A DNA stretch of 64,000 nucleotides from Phreatobacter stygius. Its GTDB lineage: Bacteria > Pseudomonadota > Alphaproteobacteria > Rhizobiales > Phreatobacteraceae. A model generated the notes under the pieces. That model was not told the origin of the DNA, did not search any database, and saw nothing but the letters and a program-made list of their open reading frames with translations. The number at the start of each line of letters is the position of its first letter. The stretch's first letter is position 1. Positions 1-10,000 of the stretch are shown piece by piece. A program made the translations under genes and the position numbers. The stretch spans positions 4,601,001 to 4,665,000 of the forward strand of contig NZ_CP039690.1 of NCBI RefSeq assembly GCF_005144885.1, given 5' to 3'.

Positions 1-155
1 TCCGCACTTCGACCGAGGCGAAGCGCGGTGGACAGGCGATTCGAGCAATGGTCTAATTTTTCGGTTCTGCGGTCATGCCACGACCTCCGGCGACCTGCCG
101 CAACGATCCGGAATGCCCGACCATCCCTCGATGTCACCGAGCCTGCGGAGCTGCG

Positions 156-938
156 ATGGCCCATCTGTTCGATCTGTCCAACCGTGTGGCTGTCGTCACC
201 GGCGGCAACGGCGGCATCGGCCTGGGCATGGCCGAGGCCCTGGCGGGTGCTGGCTGCGCCCTGTCCGTCTGGGGCCGGAATGCCGCGAAGAACGCGGCCG
301 CCGTCGACCGGCTCACCCGGCTGGGAGCCAGGGCCGAGGCTCAGGTCTGCGACGTCACCAGCGGTGATTCCGTGGAAGCGGCCTTCGCCGCGACGCTTGC
401 CCGGTTCGGTCGCGTCGACGGCCTGTTCGCCAATGCCGGCGTGACCGGGGCGAACCCGGGTCCGTTTATCGACCGCAAGGCGGACGATTGGAAAGGGGTG
501 ATGGCGGCCAATCTGGACGGCGTGGTGAAGACATTTCAGGTCGCGGCACGGCACATGATCGAACGGGCCAGGGCGGGCGACCCGTTCGGCCGCCTGATCG
601 CGACGTCGAGCGTCGCCTCGATCGAGGGCGCTGCCTATAACGAGCATTACGGCGCCGCCAAGGGAGCGGTGAATTCGCTTGTCCGCGCCCTTGCCGTGGA
701 ACTGGCGCGCCACGGCATCACCGTCAATACGATCCTTCCCGGCTGGATCGAAACCGACATGACCGCTAGTGCTCTCCAGAACGAAAAATTCCTCAGCAAT
801 GTCACGCCGCGCATTCCGATGCGGCGGTTCGGTCAGCCGGCCGATTTCGGCGGCATTGCGCTCTATCTGATGAGCACCGCCTCGGCCTATCACACCGGCC
901 AGGCCCTGGTGATCGACGGCGGTTACAGCATCTACTGA
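156..938 (+). CDS. SDR family NAD(P)-dependent oxidoreductase
   Basis: A 260-residue classical short-chain dehydrogenase/reductase that probably oxidises or reduces a hydroxy/keto acyl or alcohol substrate in the cytosol. The N-terminal TGGNGGIG dinucleotide motif lies near residues 14-21, NAG is in the middle, and the catalytic pair is Tyr165/Lys169 in a YGAAK motif. PGWIETDM follows, and the protein ends in the usual IDGGY. The ATG at 156 gives the normal family length; the reading frame stays open upstream to 75 but that part has no homology-like content. It is convergent with the ABC binding-protein gene and next to acyl-CoA ligases, so a role in the same catabolic island is likely. Substrate unknown. 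Confidence 0.92.
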   Translation: MAHLFDLSNRVAVVTGGNGGIGLGMAEALAGAGCALSVWGRNAAKNAAAVDRLTRLGARAEAQVCDVTSGDSVEAAFAATLARFGRVDGLFANAGVTGANPGPFIDRKADDWKGVMAANLDGVVKTFQVAARHMIERARAGDPFGRLIATSSVASIEGAAYNEHYGAAKGAVNSLVRALAVELARHGITVNTILPGWIETDMTASALQNEKFLSNVTPRIPMRRFGQPADFGGIALYLMSTASAYHTGQALVIDGGYSIY

Positions 939-1035
939 CGCCGCAATGCCGGGACTTGGCCGCGCATGGCGGATCGGTGGCGGAACGGGGCCGACGCTCT
1001 CGCGCCGGCCCCTTCGTCTGTCGCCGACGCGCGGC

Positions 1036-2298
1036 TCAGCGCCGCATGAGCGGGCATTCGCTCTGCTGCTCCGGAGTGAAGGCCTGCTCGCCCGGCACGC
1101 GGCTGATCAGGGTCAGGAGGTCGTCGGGATTGCGCATCTGGCCTGGCGCCTTGGCCTCGGCATAAAAGACGTCGCGCATCAGCCGGCCATCGGCGCGGAT
1201 GCGCGCGCCGCGCGTGAAGAAATCCTCCACCGGGGTCGCCCGCATTTTGGCCAGCACGGCGGCGGTGTCGCGGGTGCCGGCGGCCTGGACCGATTTCAGA
1301 TAGTGCAGCACCGCGCTGTAGACATTGGCCTGCGGATCGGTCGGCAGGCGTCCGGTCGCTTGCTTGAAGCGGTCGGCCCAACGCTGGGTCGCTTCGTTTT
1401 CGCCCCAATAGAAGCTGAGCACCAGCGGCATGCCGGCCGCCACCTGGCTGCCGACGGCCGTGATGTCGACCGTGGTCATCGAGAACGGCACGAAGCGCTG
1501 GCCTGCGGCCCGGATGCCGAATTCGTCGGCCTGTTTCATCGCGTTGATCATGTCGGCGCCACCGCCGACGAAGCCGATATTCTTTGCGCCCGAGCTCTGC
1601 GCGCGCAGCAGGAAGGAGGAGAAGTCGGGCGAGCCGATCGGGAAACGCACGGCGCCGAGCACGGTGCCGCCGGCTGCCTTGATCATGCGGCTGGCATCAG
1701 CCTCGATGCTGTGGCCGGCGGTATAGTCGACGGTGATGAAGAACCACGAGGTCGGAGCCGATCCGGCTGAGCCGCGCACCGTCAGGTTGGAGACGACATA
1801 GCCGTCATTGGCCCATTGCATGCCATTGGCGGAACATTGCTTGCCACCGATCAGCGCGCTGCTGGCCATCGACACGACAAGCAGCTTGTTCTTGTCTTCG
1901 GCGATCCGCTGCACCGCCAGCGATACGCCCGAACTGTAGATGTCGAAGATCGCGTCGACGCCCTGCACGTCGAACCATTCACGCGCGATGGTCGAGCCGA
2001 GATCGGGCTTGTGCTGATGGTCGGCAACGACGATTTCGACCGGACGGCCGAGCACGGAGCCGCCGATATCCGCGATCGCCAGCCTGGCGGCCGCGACCGA
2101 TCCCGGGCCGGTGATGCTGGAATAGACCCCCGATTGATCGTTCAGGATGCCGATCTTGATGGGGGCCGCCGTCTGGGCGGCACCGATATCAGTCTGGGCC
2201 AGCAGGGCGACGACCGCCGCCGCGGCCATCGTCACGCCCTTCCACAGCGTCCTGGACGCTTTCATTCCTGGTGTCCGCATTGTCTTCACGTCAGGCAT
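1036..2298 (-). CDS. ABC transporter substrate-binding protein (branched-chain amino acid/Leu-Ile-Val type)
   Basis: A 420-residue periplasmic binding protein of the Peripla_BP_6 type. After an N-terminal signal region (hydrophobic stretch about residues 23-36, likely cleavage after GAAQ-type residues near 42) comes the family start IKIGILNDQSGVY. A GGAGG ribosome site sits 7 nt before the ATG. It follows the acyl-CoA ligase gene on the same strand with an 81-bp gap, so they are probably co-transcribed. No permease or ATPase genes are in the window, so it either serves a transporter encoded elsewhere or is an orphan. Such proteins near CoA ligases usually bind aromatic or carboxylic acids; the ligand here is inference. 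Confidence 0.93.
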   Translation of the reverse strand: MPDVKTMRTPGMKASRTLWKGVTMAAAAVVALLAQTDIGAAQTAAPIKIGILNDQSGVYSSITGPGSVAAARLAIADIGGSVLGRPVEIVVADHQHKPDLGSTIAREWFDVQGVDAIFDIYSSGVSLAVQRIAEDKNKLLVVSMASSALIGGKQCSANGMQWANDGYVVSNLTVRGSAGSAPTSWFFITVDYTAGHSIEADASRMIKAAGGTVLGAVRFPIGSPDFSSFLLRAQSSGAKNIGFVGGGADMINAMKQADEFGIRAAGQRFVPFSMTTVDITAVGSQVAAGMPLVLSFYWGENEATQRWADRFKQATGRLPTDPQANVYSAVLHYLKSVQAAGTRDTAAVLAKMRATPVEDFFTRGARIRADGRLMRDVFYAEAKAPGQMRNPDDLLTLISRVPGEQAFTPEQQSECPLMRR

Positions 2299-2379
2299 GT
2301 CGATTTCCTCCGCAGCGGTCTTGCGCTGTCGTTGTGTTGTTGAGTGTCGGGCATCGGGCCGCCGGCGCCAGCCGGCGAC

Positions 2380-4080
2380 CTAGAGAAGGTCCTTCAATTG
2401 TTCTTTCTTGACCTTGCCGGTTTCGGTCATCGGCAATTGGGCGACGAACCGGATTTCCGGCAGCTTGTAGCTGGACAGCGTTTTGGCGCACCAGGCCCGG
2501 AAAGCCGCCTCGCCGTCAGCGGTGCGGTGTTGTTCGGCGAGCCAGACGAAGGCCACCGGCACCTCGCCCTTCGCCTCGTCCGGGCGGCCGATGACGCCGC
2601 TGCCGAGCAATCCCGGGAACTGGCCGAGGATCGCCTCGATCTCGCCCGGGAAGACGCTCATGCCGCTGACCTTCAGCATCTCCTTGCGGCGGCCGAGGAA
2701 GTGCAGGATGCCGTCGGTGTCGTAAACGCCGATGTCGCCGGTGTGGAACCAGCCGTCGCGGAAGGCCATCTCGTTCTCTTCCGGGCGGTTCCAGTAGCCC
2801 TTGAGGATGGAGGGCGTGCGGATGCAGATCTCGCCTTCCTCGCCGAGGGCTTTGAGTGCACCGGTCGCGAAGTCGCAGATCTTGAAGTCGGTACCCGGCA
2901 CCGGGAAGCCGACGAAGACCGGCTGAGATTTCAGATCGAAATCATCCTCGTCGAGACCGTAGTTCATCGTGTCGCAGGTATGGGTCTCGGTCATGCCCCA
3001 GGCGACTTCGCGGATGGTCGTGCCGGTCAGATCTCGCCAGCGGCGGCGCAGGTCCGGGTTCAGCTTCTTGACGAACGAAATGCCGCCGGTGCGCTCGAGG
3101 CTCTTGAGATCATAGGCGCCGCGGTCCGGATGCTCCAGGATCTCGACGGCGCCGTCGACCAGGAAGCTCGCATGGGTGACCTTGTAGCGGTCGATCGCCG
3201 CCATGCTGGCAACCGGGTCCCAGCGCGCCAGCAGCACGACCGTGCTGCCGGCAAAGATCGGGAAGATCAGGCCGAAGACCTCGCCGGCGACCCAGAACAC
3301 CGGCAGCATGCACAGATAGGAGCTGCGCGGTTCGATGCCGAGCGAGAAGGGTACGGTCGCAGCCGCCGTATAGAGCATGTCGCCCTGGGTATGGATGCAG
3401 CCCTTGGGCATGCCGGTCGTGCCGCCGGTATAGTTGAGGGCCGCGATGTCATCGAGGCTGATGTCGGTTGGGGCCGTGAAGGCCGCCGTCATCGTGTCAA
3501 GCGCCGGCAGAAGATCGATCGCGCCGGCGATCTCGCGCCTGGCCAGAAGCAGTGCCGGCGGCGCCGGGATTTCCGGCTTGGCCGGCGCCATCTCGCCGAG
3601 CGAGGTGGTGATCACATGTTCGAGGCTCGTCTCCGCGCGGACCTCCTCGACGATGTCGTGGAGCTGGTCGAGCGCCAGGATCAGGCGCGCGCCGGTATCG
3701 ATCAGTTCGTAGCGAAGCTCGGTCGCCTTGAACATCGGATTGACCGGGACATGAATCGCACCGAGCTTCAGGATCCCATAGAAGGCGATGAAGAACTGCG
3801 GGCAGTTCGGCAGATAGACCGCGACACGGTCGCCCTTGCCGATGCCCTTCTCCACGAGCAAGGCCGCGAAGCGATCACTCAGCCGATCGAGCTCGGCATA
3901 GCTGAGCCTGGCGCCATAAAAATTGACGGCGGTCTTGTCCGGCTGATGCACGGCCCAGCGCCTGAGATAGTCGGTCAGCAGCACCTTGCCGAAAGGATAT
4001 TGCGGCTCATCGGGCCATCCCTTCGGCCAGCGCCTCGCGCGCAGCGCGGCGAGCCGGGCCAGATATTCGGTTTCCTCCAC
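2380..4080 (-). CDS. AMP-dependent acyl-CoA ligase (CaiC-like)
   Basis: A 566-residue member of the ANL adenylate-forming family that activates a carboxylic acid with ATP and CoA. The AMP-binding P-loop reads YTGGTTGMPKG, the hinge region has GWFHTGDIG, and the catalytic C-terminal lysine lies in TETGKVKK. The upstream in-frame start at 4143 is TTG with no ribosome site. The GTG at 4080 is preceded by AAGGGGG and gives EETEYL as N-terminus, so it is preferred. It is first gene of a leftward unit with the ABC binding protein. A candidate TetR operator lies at 4138-4157, just upstream. Substrate not identifiable by eye. Confidence 0.92.
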   Translation of the reverse strand: MEETEYLARLAALRARRWPKGWPDEPQYPFGKVLLTDYLRRWAVHQPDKTAVNFYGARLSYAELDRLSDRFAALLVEKGIGKGDRVAVYLPNCPQFFIAFYGILKLGAIHVPVNPMFKATELRYELIDTGARLILALDQLHDIVEEVRAETSLEHVITTSLGEMAPAKPEIPAPPALLLARREIAGAIDLLPALDTMTAAFTAPTDISLDDIAALNYTGGTTGMPKGCIHTQGDMLYTAAATVPFSLGIEPRSSYLCMLPVFWVAGEVFGLIFPIFAGSTVVLLARWDPVASMAAIDRYKVTHASFLVDGAVEILEHPDRGAYDLKSLERTGGISFVKKLNPDLRRRWRDLTGTTIREVAWGMTETHTCDTMNYGLDEDDFDLKSQPVFVGFPVPGTDFKICDFATGALKALGEEGEICIRTPSILKGYWNRPEENEMAFRDGWFHTGDIGVYDTDGILHFLGRRKEMLKVSGMSVFPGEIEAILGQFPGLLGSGVIGRPDEAKGEVPVAFVWLAEQHRTADGEAAFRAWCAKTLSSYKLPEIRFVAQLPMTETGKVKKEQLKDLL

Positions 4081-4137
4081 CGGATCCCCCTTCGGGTGTT
4101 CTTGTTCTCTTCGGAGGCTGACGGCAGGCAACGAAAA

Positions 4138-4157
4138 AATCAATAGACTTATTAATT
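4138..4157. promoter_or_regulatory. Candidate TetR operator, site A
   Basis: Imperfect 20-bp palindrome with arms AATCAATA and TATTAATT around 4 nt, in an AT-rich stretch 58 bp upstream of the leftward ligase start. The same motif occurs in opposite orientation at 5110-5129 (16 of 20 positions equal), on the other side of the TetR gene. The shared site in front of both ligase genes suggests control by the TetR protein encoded between them. Binding is inference. Confidence 0.5.
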
Positions 4158-4257
4158 GCGCTGAACCGCCGGCCGGTGATCAACCTCCGGTGGCAAATGG
4201 TCACCGCTCCGGCCGGTTCGCGGCGGTTCAGGTTATCGGTGGTGACGCGAGCCCGTC

Positions 4258-5037
4258 TCAGCCGGCGAGATCGGCCCGGCTTGCGCGCGGCCTTCCGGCC
4301 GGCCGAGGCTTCCCCTCCGGCGGGCGCTTCGGCGTCTCCGGCCTTGCCAGAAGTCCGTCGAACAGGATGCGGATCACGCTGTCGCTGAACGAACTGACGC
4401 GATCGGGTTCAGCCATGTCGATGCCGTAGAGCTCTTCGATCAGCGAGCCGAGGCTCAAGGTCAGCGATGCGGCCGAGGTGACGGCATTGGTCACGTCGTG
4501 AACCGGCATGTCGCGGATCGCGCCGGCTTCGATGGCCTCCCGGACGGTCTCGTCGAAGACCTGGAAGCCGGACGTGATATAGTTGCGCGCCAGCCATTTC
4601 AGGCGCGGGCTGCGGGTCATCCCCTCGTGGATCGCGATGCGGACATAGTCCGGATTGGATGCATTGGCCTCGATCAGGCGCCGTGTCAGAAGCTTCAGCT
4701 TCTCGACCGGATCGAGGCCGATGAGGTCGCGCGCGGTGGCCCGGAACATCTGGCCGCGCCGGCGCATCAGCCGGTCGATCGCCGCTTCCCACAATTTGGA
4801 CTTCGAGCCGAAATGGTAATGCACCATCGACTGGGTCAGGCCCGCCGCCTTGGCGACCGCACCGGTGGTCACCGGATCGTAGCCGTAGCGGGCGAACAGA
4901 TCGATCGCGGCGTCGAGCAGGCTGTCGCGGGTGCTTTCCGGCGAGGCATTGGTTGCGCGGCGCGGCCGGCCGGGCATGCGCTTGCCGGCCGGAAGATCTG
5001 CAAGCCTGGCCGGTTTCGGATTCGGTTTCTTGGGCAT
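4258..5037 (-). CDS. TetR/AcrR family transcriptional regulator
   Basis: A 259-residue regulator. A basic, proline-rich N-terminal tail of about 35 residues precedes the TetR helix-turn-helix (about residues 36-82, with TGAVAKAAGLTQSMVHYHFGSK as the recognition region). The remainder is a helical ligand-binding domain, and the last 30 residues are rich in Arg and Pro. It lies between the two acyl-CoA ligase genes: transcribed in the same direction as the left one and divergent from the right one. It probably represses both and itself in response to an acyl-CoA or acid. Candidate operators are at 4138-4157 and 5110-5129. Confidence 0.92.
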   Translation of the reverse strand: MPKKPNPKPARLADLPAGKRMPGRPRRATNASPESTRDSLLDAAIDLFARYGYDPVTTGAVAKAAGLTQSMVHYHFGSKSKLWEAAIDRLMRRRGQMFRATARDLIGLDPVEKLKLLTRRLIEANASNPDYVRIAIHEGMTRSPRLKWLARNYITSGFQVFDETVREAIEAGAIRDMPVHDVTNAVTSAASLTLSLGSLIEELYGIDMAEPDRVSSFSDSVIRILFDGLLARPETPKRPPEGKPRPAGRPRASRADLAG

Positions 5038-5109
5038 GGACGGAATCTAGTCTGGGAACGTCCGGGATGAAACAGAGCTTGCTCCTGCGTCCGCCATCTG
5101 TCGATCGGA

Positions 5110-5129
5110 AATTATTTGATCTATTGATT
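5110..5129. promoter_or_regulatory. Candidate TetR operator, site B
   Basis: AT-rich 20-bp motif in the 186-bp divergent spacer between the tetR gene and the rightward acyl-CoA ligase. Its reverse complement begins AATCAATAGA, which is identical to the first ten bases of site A at 4138, and its other half ends AATAATT versus ATTAATT. Location and similarity support a shared operator. Confidence 0.5.
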
Positions 5130-5223
5130 TTGTTCGGCTCGCTGGTAGCAATGCTCAAAAGAGCCGTTGCACCCAAGGCGCAGCACCGGGCGCGGCGAGC
5201 AACAGGACCAAGGGAGGAATCCG

Positions 5224-6846
5224 ATGCCTGATCATCGTGCCGTACCCGCCCGGGCCGATTGCGTGCTGCGCGCGCTCGTCGACCGCCATGCCGCCGAGAT
5301 GCCGGATAAGCCCTTCGTGGTGCTGCAGGACGGCGGCAGGCTGACCTATGGCGCATTGCGCGACGAGGTCAGGAGTGCCGCGCGCGGCCTGCAGGACCTC
5401 GGCGTGAGCCAGGGCGATCCCGTCCTGGTCTGGCTGCCGAACGGCATCGACGGCCTCAGGCTCTGGTTCGCGATCAACTATATCGGCGCGGTCTATGTGC
5501 CGATCAACACGGCCTATCGGGGCGGCATCCTGGAACATGTCGTCAGGAATTCCGGCGCGAAACTGATGATCGCCCATGGCGGGCTGGTCGAGCGCCTCGC
5601 CGGCACGGACACGGCGGCGCTCGAGACACTGGTGGTGCTGCATGGTTCGCCGGCGCCGGTGGGAGGTCTCGCCGTGCTTCCCGCCGAGCGGCTCGTCGGC
5701 GCGGGCGACGTGCTGCCGCTCGAACGGCCGATCGAACCCTGGGACACCCAGAGCATCATCTACACCTCCGGAACCACCGGTCCGTCGAAAGGGGTTCTGT
5801 CGTCCTATGCGCATCTTTTCGCCATGGGCAACGCGCTGATCGCCGACGGCGAGGGCGTGCCGTTTCTCGGGCGCGACGACTGCTTCATGGTCAATCTGCC
5901 GATGTTCCACGTCGGCGGCACGGCGCCGTCCTACGCCATGCTGGTGAAAGGCGGCGCGATCGCGCTCCTGGAGGCCTTCGACACCGCCTCGTTCTGGACG
6001 ACGGTCAAAGAGACTGGAACGACCTCGGTCATCCTGCTCGGGGTGATGGCGACATTCCTGGTCAAGCAGCCGGCGATCCCGGGCGAGCGCGAGACGCCGC
6101 TCAAACACGTCATCATCATTCCGCTGACCGCCGAGGGCGTGGCTTTCCGCGAGCGCTTCGGCACCGATACCCACACGCTGTTCAACATGAGCGAAGTGTC
6201 GTGCCCGTTGATCGCCGAACTGAACCCGGCCGTCGTCGCGACCTGCGGGCGGCCGCGCAAGGGCGTCGAGGTCAGGCTCGTCGACGCCCATGATTGTGCG
6301 GTCGCGCCGGGCGAAATCGGCGAACTGATCATCCGCACCGACAGCCCATGGGCGCTCAACCACGGCTATAACGGCGATGCCGCGGCGACCGCGCGGGCCT
6401 GGCGCAACGGCTGGTTCCACACCGGCGATGCTTTCCGTATCGACGGCGCGGGCAATTATTTCTTCGTCGACCGGTTCAAGGATTCGATCCGTCGGCGCGG
6501 CGAGAACGTCTCGTCTTTCGAGGTCGAGATGGAGGTCTGCTCTCACGCCGCGATCCGCGAGGCGGCGGCCGTCGCCGTCCCCAGCCAATTCGGGGAAGAC
6601 GATATCCTGGTCGCTGTCTCGCTGGTCGAGGCGCAGAGCTTCGATCCGGCCGAGCTGCTTGCCTTTCTGACCCCGCGCATGGCCCATTTCATGGTGCCAC
6701 GCTACATCCGGGTGGTCGACGAACTGCCGAAGACGCCAACCCGCAAGGTCGAGAAATATCTGATCCGGCAGCAGGGCGTCACCGAAGACACCTGGGATCG
6801 CGAGGCGGCCGGTATCGTCGTCAAGCGCGAGAAGCTGACAAGCTAG
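5224..6846 (+). CDS. AMP-dependent acyl-CoA ligase/synthetase
   Basis: A 540-residue ANL-family ligase. The P-loop is IYTSGTTGPSKGV, GWFHTGDAF is the hinge region, and the C-terminal catalytic lysine is in TPTRKVEKY. The ATG at 5224 has AGGAGG 6 nt upstream and the usual family N-terminus; the longer reading frame from 5167 is not needed. It differs clearly from the ligase at 2380-4080, so this is not a recent duplication. It is divergent from the tetR gene and followed at 161 bp by the acyl-CoA carboxylase, suggesting that the acid it activates is carboxylated or degraded by neighbours. Substrate unknown. Confidence 0.92.
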   Translation: MPDHRAVPARADCVLRALVDRHAAEMPDKPFVVLQDGGRLTYGALRDEVRSAARGLQDLGVSQGDPVLVWLPNGIDGLRLWFAINYIGAVYVPINTAYRGGILEHVVRNSGAKLMIAHGGLVERLAGTDTAALETLVVLHGSPAPVGGLAVLPAERLVGAGDVLPLERPIEPWDTQSIIYTSGTTGPSKGVLSSYAHLFAMGNALIADGEGVPFLGRDDCFMVNLPMFHVGGTAPSYAMLVKGGAIALLEAFDTASFWTTVKETGTTSVILLGVMATFLVKQPAIPGERETPLKHVIIIPLTAEGVAFRERFGTDTHTLFNMSEVSCPLIAELNPAVVATCGRPRKGVEVRLVDAHDCAVAPGEIGELIIRTDSPWALNHGYNGDAAATARAWRNGWFHTGDAFRIDGAGNYFFVDRFKDSIRRRGENVSSFEVEMEVCSHAAIREAAAVAVPSQFGEDDILVAVSLVEAQSFDPAELLAFLTPRMAHFMVPRYIRVVDELPKTPTRKVEKYLIRQQGVTEDTWDREAAGIVVKREKLTS

Positions 6847-7007
6847 CTTGCCTTCGAGCTGGAGCTAAGACCGGTTTGCACGACGACCAAGCGATGCCAC
6901 AAGACCAGAAGGCGAGCCCCCAGGCCGGTGGAAGCGCAGATCATCTTCGCTCACCGGCGGGTTCTCTCGCCCGTCCGATTGTCCCCCTCGATCAAGGCCT
7001 CACCCGC

Positions 7008-10000
7008 ATGTTCAGGAAGTTGTTGATTGCCAACCGGGGCGAGGTTGCGGTTCGGATCGCCCGGGCGGCAAGCGAACTCGGCATCGAGAGCATCGCGGTC
7101 TATGCCGCCGAGGACGCGGCTTCGCTGCACCTGCGCCGCGCGGATGCCGCGGTGGCGCTGCCGGGCGCCGGGGCCGCGGCCTATCTGGACATCAAGGCGG
7201 TGGTCGCTGCGGCGGTGGCGGCGGGCTGTGACGCCGTGCATCCGGGCTATGGCTTCCTGGCGGAACATGCCGGCTTTGCCAGGGCTTGCGCGGCGGCGGG
7301 CCTGACCTTCGTTGGGCCGAGCCCCGAGACGCTGGATCTGTTCGGCGACAAGGGCGCCGCGCGGCGCCTGGCGCGCGAGGCCGGCGTGCCGCTGGCGGCG
7401 GGCACGGAGGGCGCGACCAGCCTCGACGAGGCCGAGGCCTTCATGGCGTCGCTCGCCGGCCGGCCGATCATGGTCAAGGCGGTGGCCGGCGGTGGCGGCC
7501 GCGGCATGCGGGTGGTCGAAAGGCGCGCCGATCTCGCCGAGGCCTACCGGCGGGCCGGCTCGGAGGCCAAGGCGGCCTTTGGGTCGGACGCGCTTTATGT
7601 CGAGGAACTGATCCGGCCGGCGCGCCATGTCGAGATCCAGGTCCTGGGCGATGTGACCGGCCAGGCGATCCACCTGTTCGAGCGCGAATGCAGCCTGCAG
7701 CGCCGCCACCAGAAGCTCGTCGAGATCGCGCCGGCGCCGGGGCTCGATCCGGCCCTGCGCGATGCGATCGCGGCAGCCGCCGTGAAGCTCGCCGTGACGG
7801 CGCGGACCCACACCCTGTGCACTTTCGAATTCCTGGTGGAAGCGGCGGCGGGGCAGGCGGGCCGTTTCGTGTTCATGGAGGCCAATCCGCGGCTGCAGGT
7901 CGAGCACACGGTCACCGAGGAGGTGATGGGCATCGATCTGGTGCAGACCCAGCTGCGGCTGGCCGCCGGCCGCTCCCTCGCCGAGCTCGGGCTGAGCCAG
8001 GACGCGGTCGGCCGGCCGCGCGGCATGGCGGTCGAGCTTCGGATCAATATGGAGCGGATCGGACCGGACGGATCGGCGGCGCCGACCGGCGGCACGCTCA
8101 GGGCCTTCGATCCGCCTGGTGGTTCCGGGATCCGGGTGGAGAGCTTCGGTTATGCCGGCTACCGGACAACGACCAGCTTCGACCCGCTGCTCGCCAAGGT
8201 GATCGCCTTTGCGCCATCGGGACGGCTGGAGGATGCGCTGGGCCGCGCCTATCGGGCGCTCAGCGAATTCCGCATCGAGGGTGTCGGCACCAACCAGGGC
8301 TTCTTGCAGAGCCTGATCATGCGGCCGGAGGTGATCGCCGGCGCGTTCGATACCGGCTTCGTCGAGCGGCATTCGGCCGACCTGGTTTCCGCGGCGGGGC
8401 GGCACCCCAGGCTTTATGCGCCGGCCGGCGAGACGGTCGGAGCGACGGGGGCAAGCGAGACGCTGCTGGTCGCACCGGCGGGCGCGGTTGCGGTGGTGTC
8501 GCCCATGGGCGGTCGAGTGGTGAGCTTCGAGGTTGCCGAAGGTGATGCCGTCAGGGCCGGTCAGCCGGTGGTGATCATCGAGGCCATGAAGATGGAACAT
8601 GTGGTCACCGCGAGCGAAACCGGTTTCATCCGGCTCCTCGCCGGCGCCGCCGGCGACAATGTCGTCGCCGACCAGCCGCTGATCTTCATCGAACCGGGCG
8701 ATGTCGACCTCGCCGACGATGACGGCAGCGAGGCGCATCGCGCCGATCATGTCCGCGCCGATCTCGCCGAGGTTCGGGCCCGGAACGAGGCGCTGCTCGA
8801 CCACATGCGGCCAGCCGCCGTCGCCAGGCGCCGCAAGACCGGCCAGCGCACGGCGCGGGAGAACATCGCCGACCTCTGCGACGCCGGGTCCTTCGTCGAA
8901 TATGGCGGCCTGGCCCTGGCGGCGCAGCGCCGGCGCCGGCCACTCGACGAGCTCATGGAGATGAGCCCGGCGGACGGGCTCGTCACCGGCATTGGCGCCG
9001 TCAACGGCGCGCTGTTCGGCGAGGCCGCACGCTGCATGGCGATGTCCTACGACTACACGGTGTTCGCCGGCACCCAGGGCTTCATGAACCACAAGAAGAT
9101 GGACCGGATGTTCCGGCTCGCCGGTGAATGGCGGCTGCCCCTGGTGATCTTCGCCGAGGGTGGCGGCGGGCGTCCCGGCGAGACCGATTACATGGGCGTC
9201 GCCGGCCTTGACGTTCCGACCTTCCGGATGCTCGCCCGGCTGAGCGGCCAGGCCCCGACGGTGGCCATCGTCTCCGGCCGCTGCTTTGCCGGCAACGCTG
9301 CCATCGCCGGTTGCTGCGACGTGATCATCGCGACCGAAAACGCCAATCTCGGCATGGGTGGCCCGGCCATGATCGAGGGCGGCGGGCTCGGGGTCTTCAA
9401 GCCCGAGGAGGTTGGGCCGATGAGTGTCCAGGCGCCGAACGGCGTCGTCGACATCCTGGTCAGGGACGAGGCCGCGGCGGTCGCCGCCGCCAGGCAATAT
9501 CTGTCCTATTTCCAGGGGCCGGTTGCCGACTGGACCTGTCCGGACCAGGACCTGCTGCGCCGTGCCATCCCGGAAAACCGGCTGCGCGCCTATGACATCC
9601 GGGCCGTCATCGATCGTCTCGCCGACACGGGATCGGTGCTGGAACTGCGCCCTGCCCATGGCATCGGCATGATCACCGCGCTGATCCGTGTCGAAGGCCG
9701 GCCGCTCGGCCTGATCGCCAACAACCCCAAACATCTGGGTGGTGCGATCGATGCCGAGGGCGCCGAAAAGGCGGCGCGTTTCATCGAGCTCTGCGAAGGT
9801 TATGGGCTGCCGATCTTGTCGCTCTGCGACACGCCCGGCTTCATGGTCGGGCCGGAGGCGGAGACCACCGCGCTGGTGCGCCGGGTCGCCCGCCTGTTCC
9901 TGTCGGGCGCCAATGCGACGGTGCCGATGCTGACCATCGTGCTGCGCAAGGGCTACGGGCTCGGCGCCCAGGGCATGGCCGCCGGCAGTTTCCAGGCGCC

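Noticed and set aside
2344..4146. 600-codon frame on the plus strand across the left acyl-CoA ligase
   Set aside because: Opposite-strand shadow of a real ligase gene.
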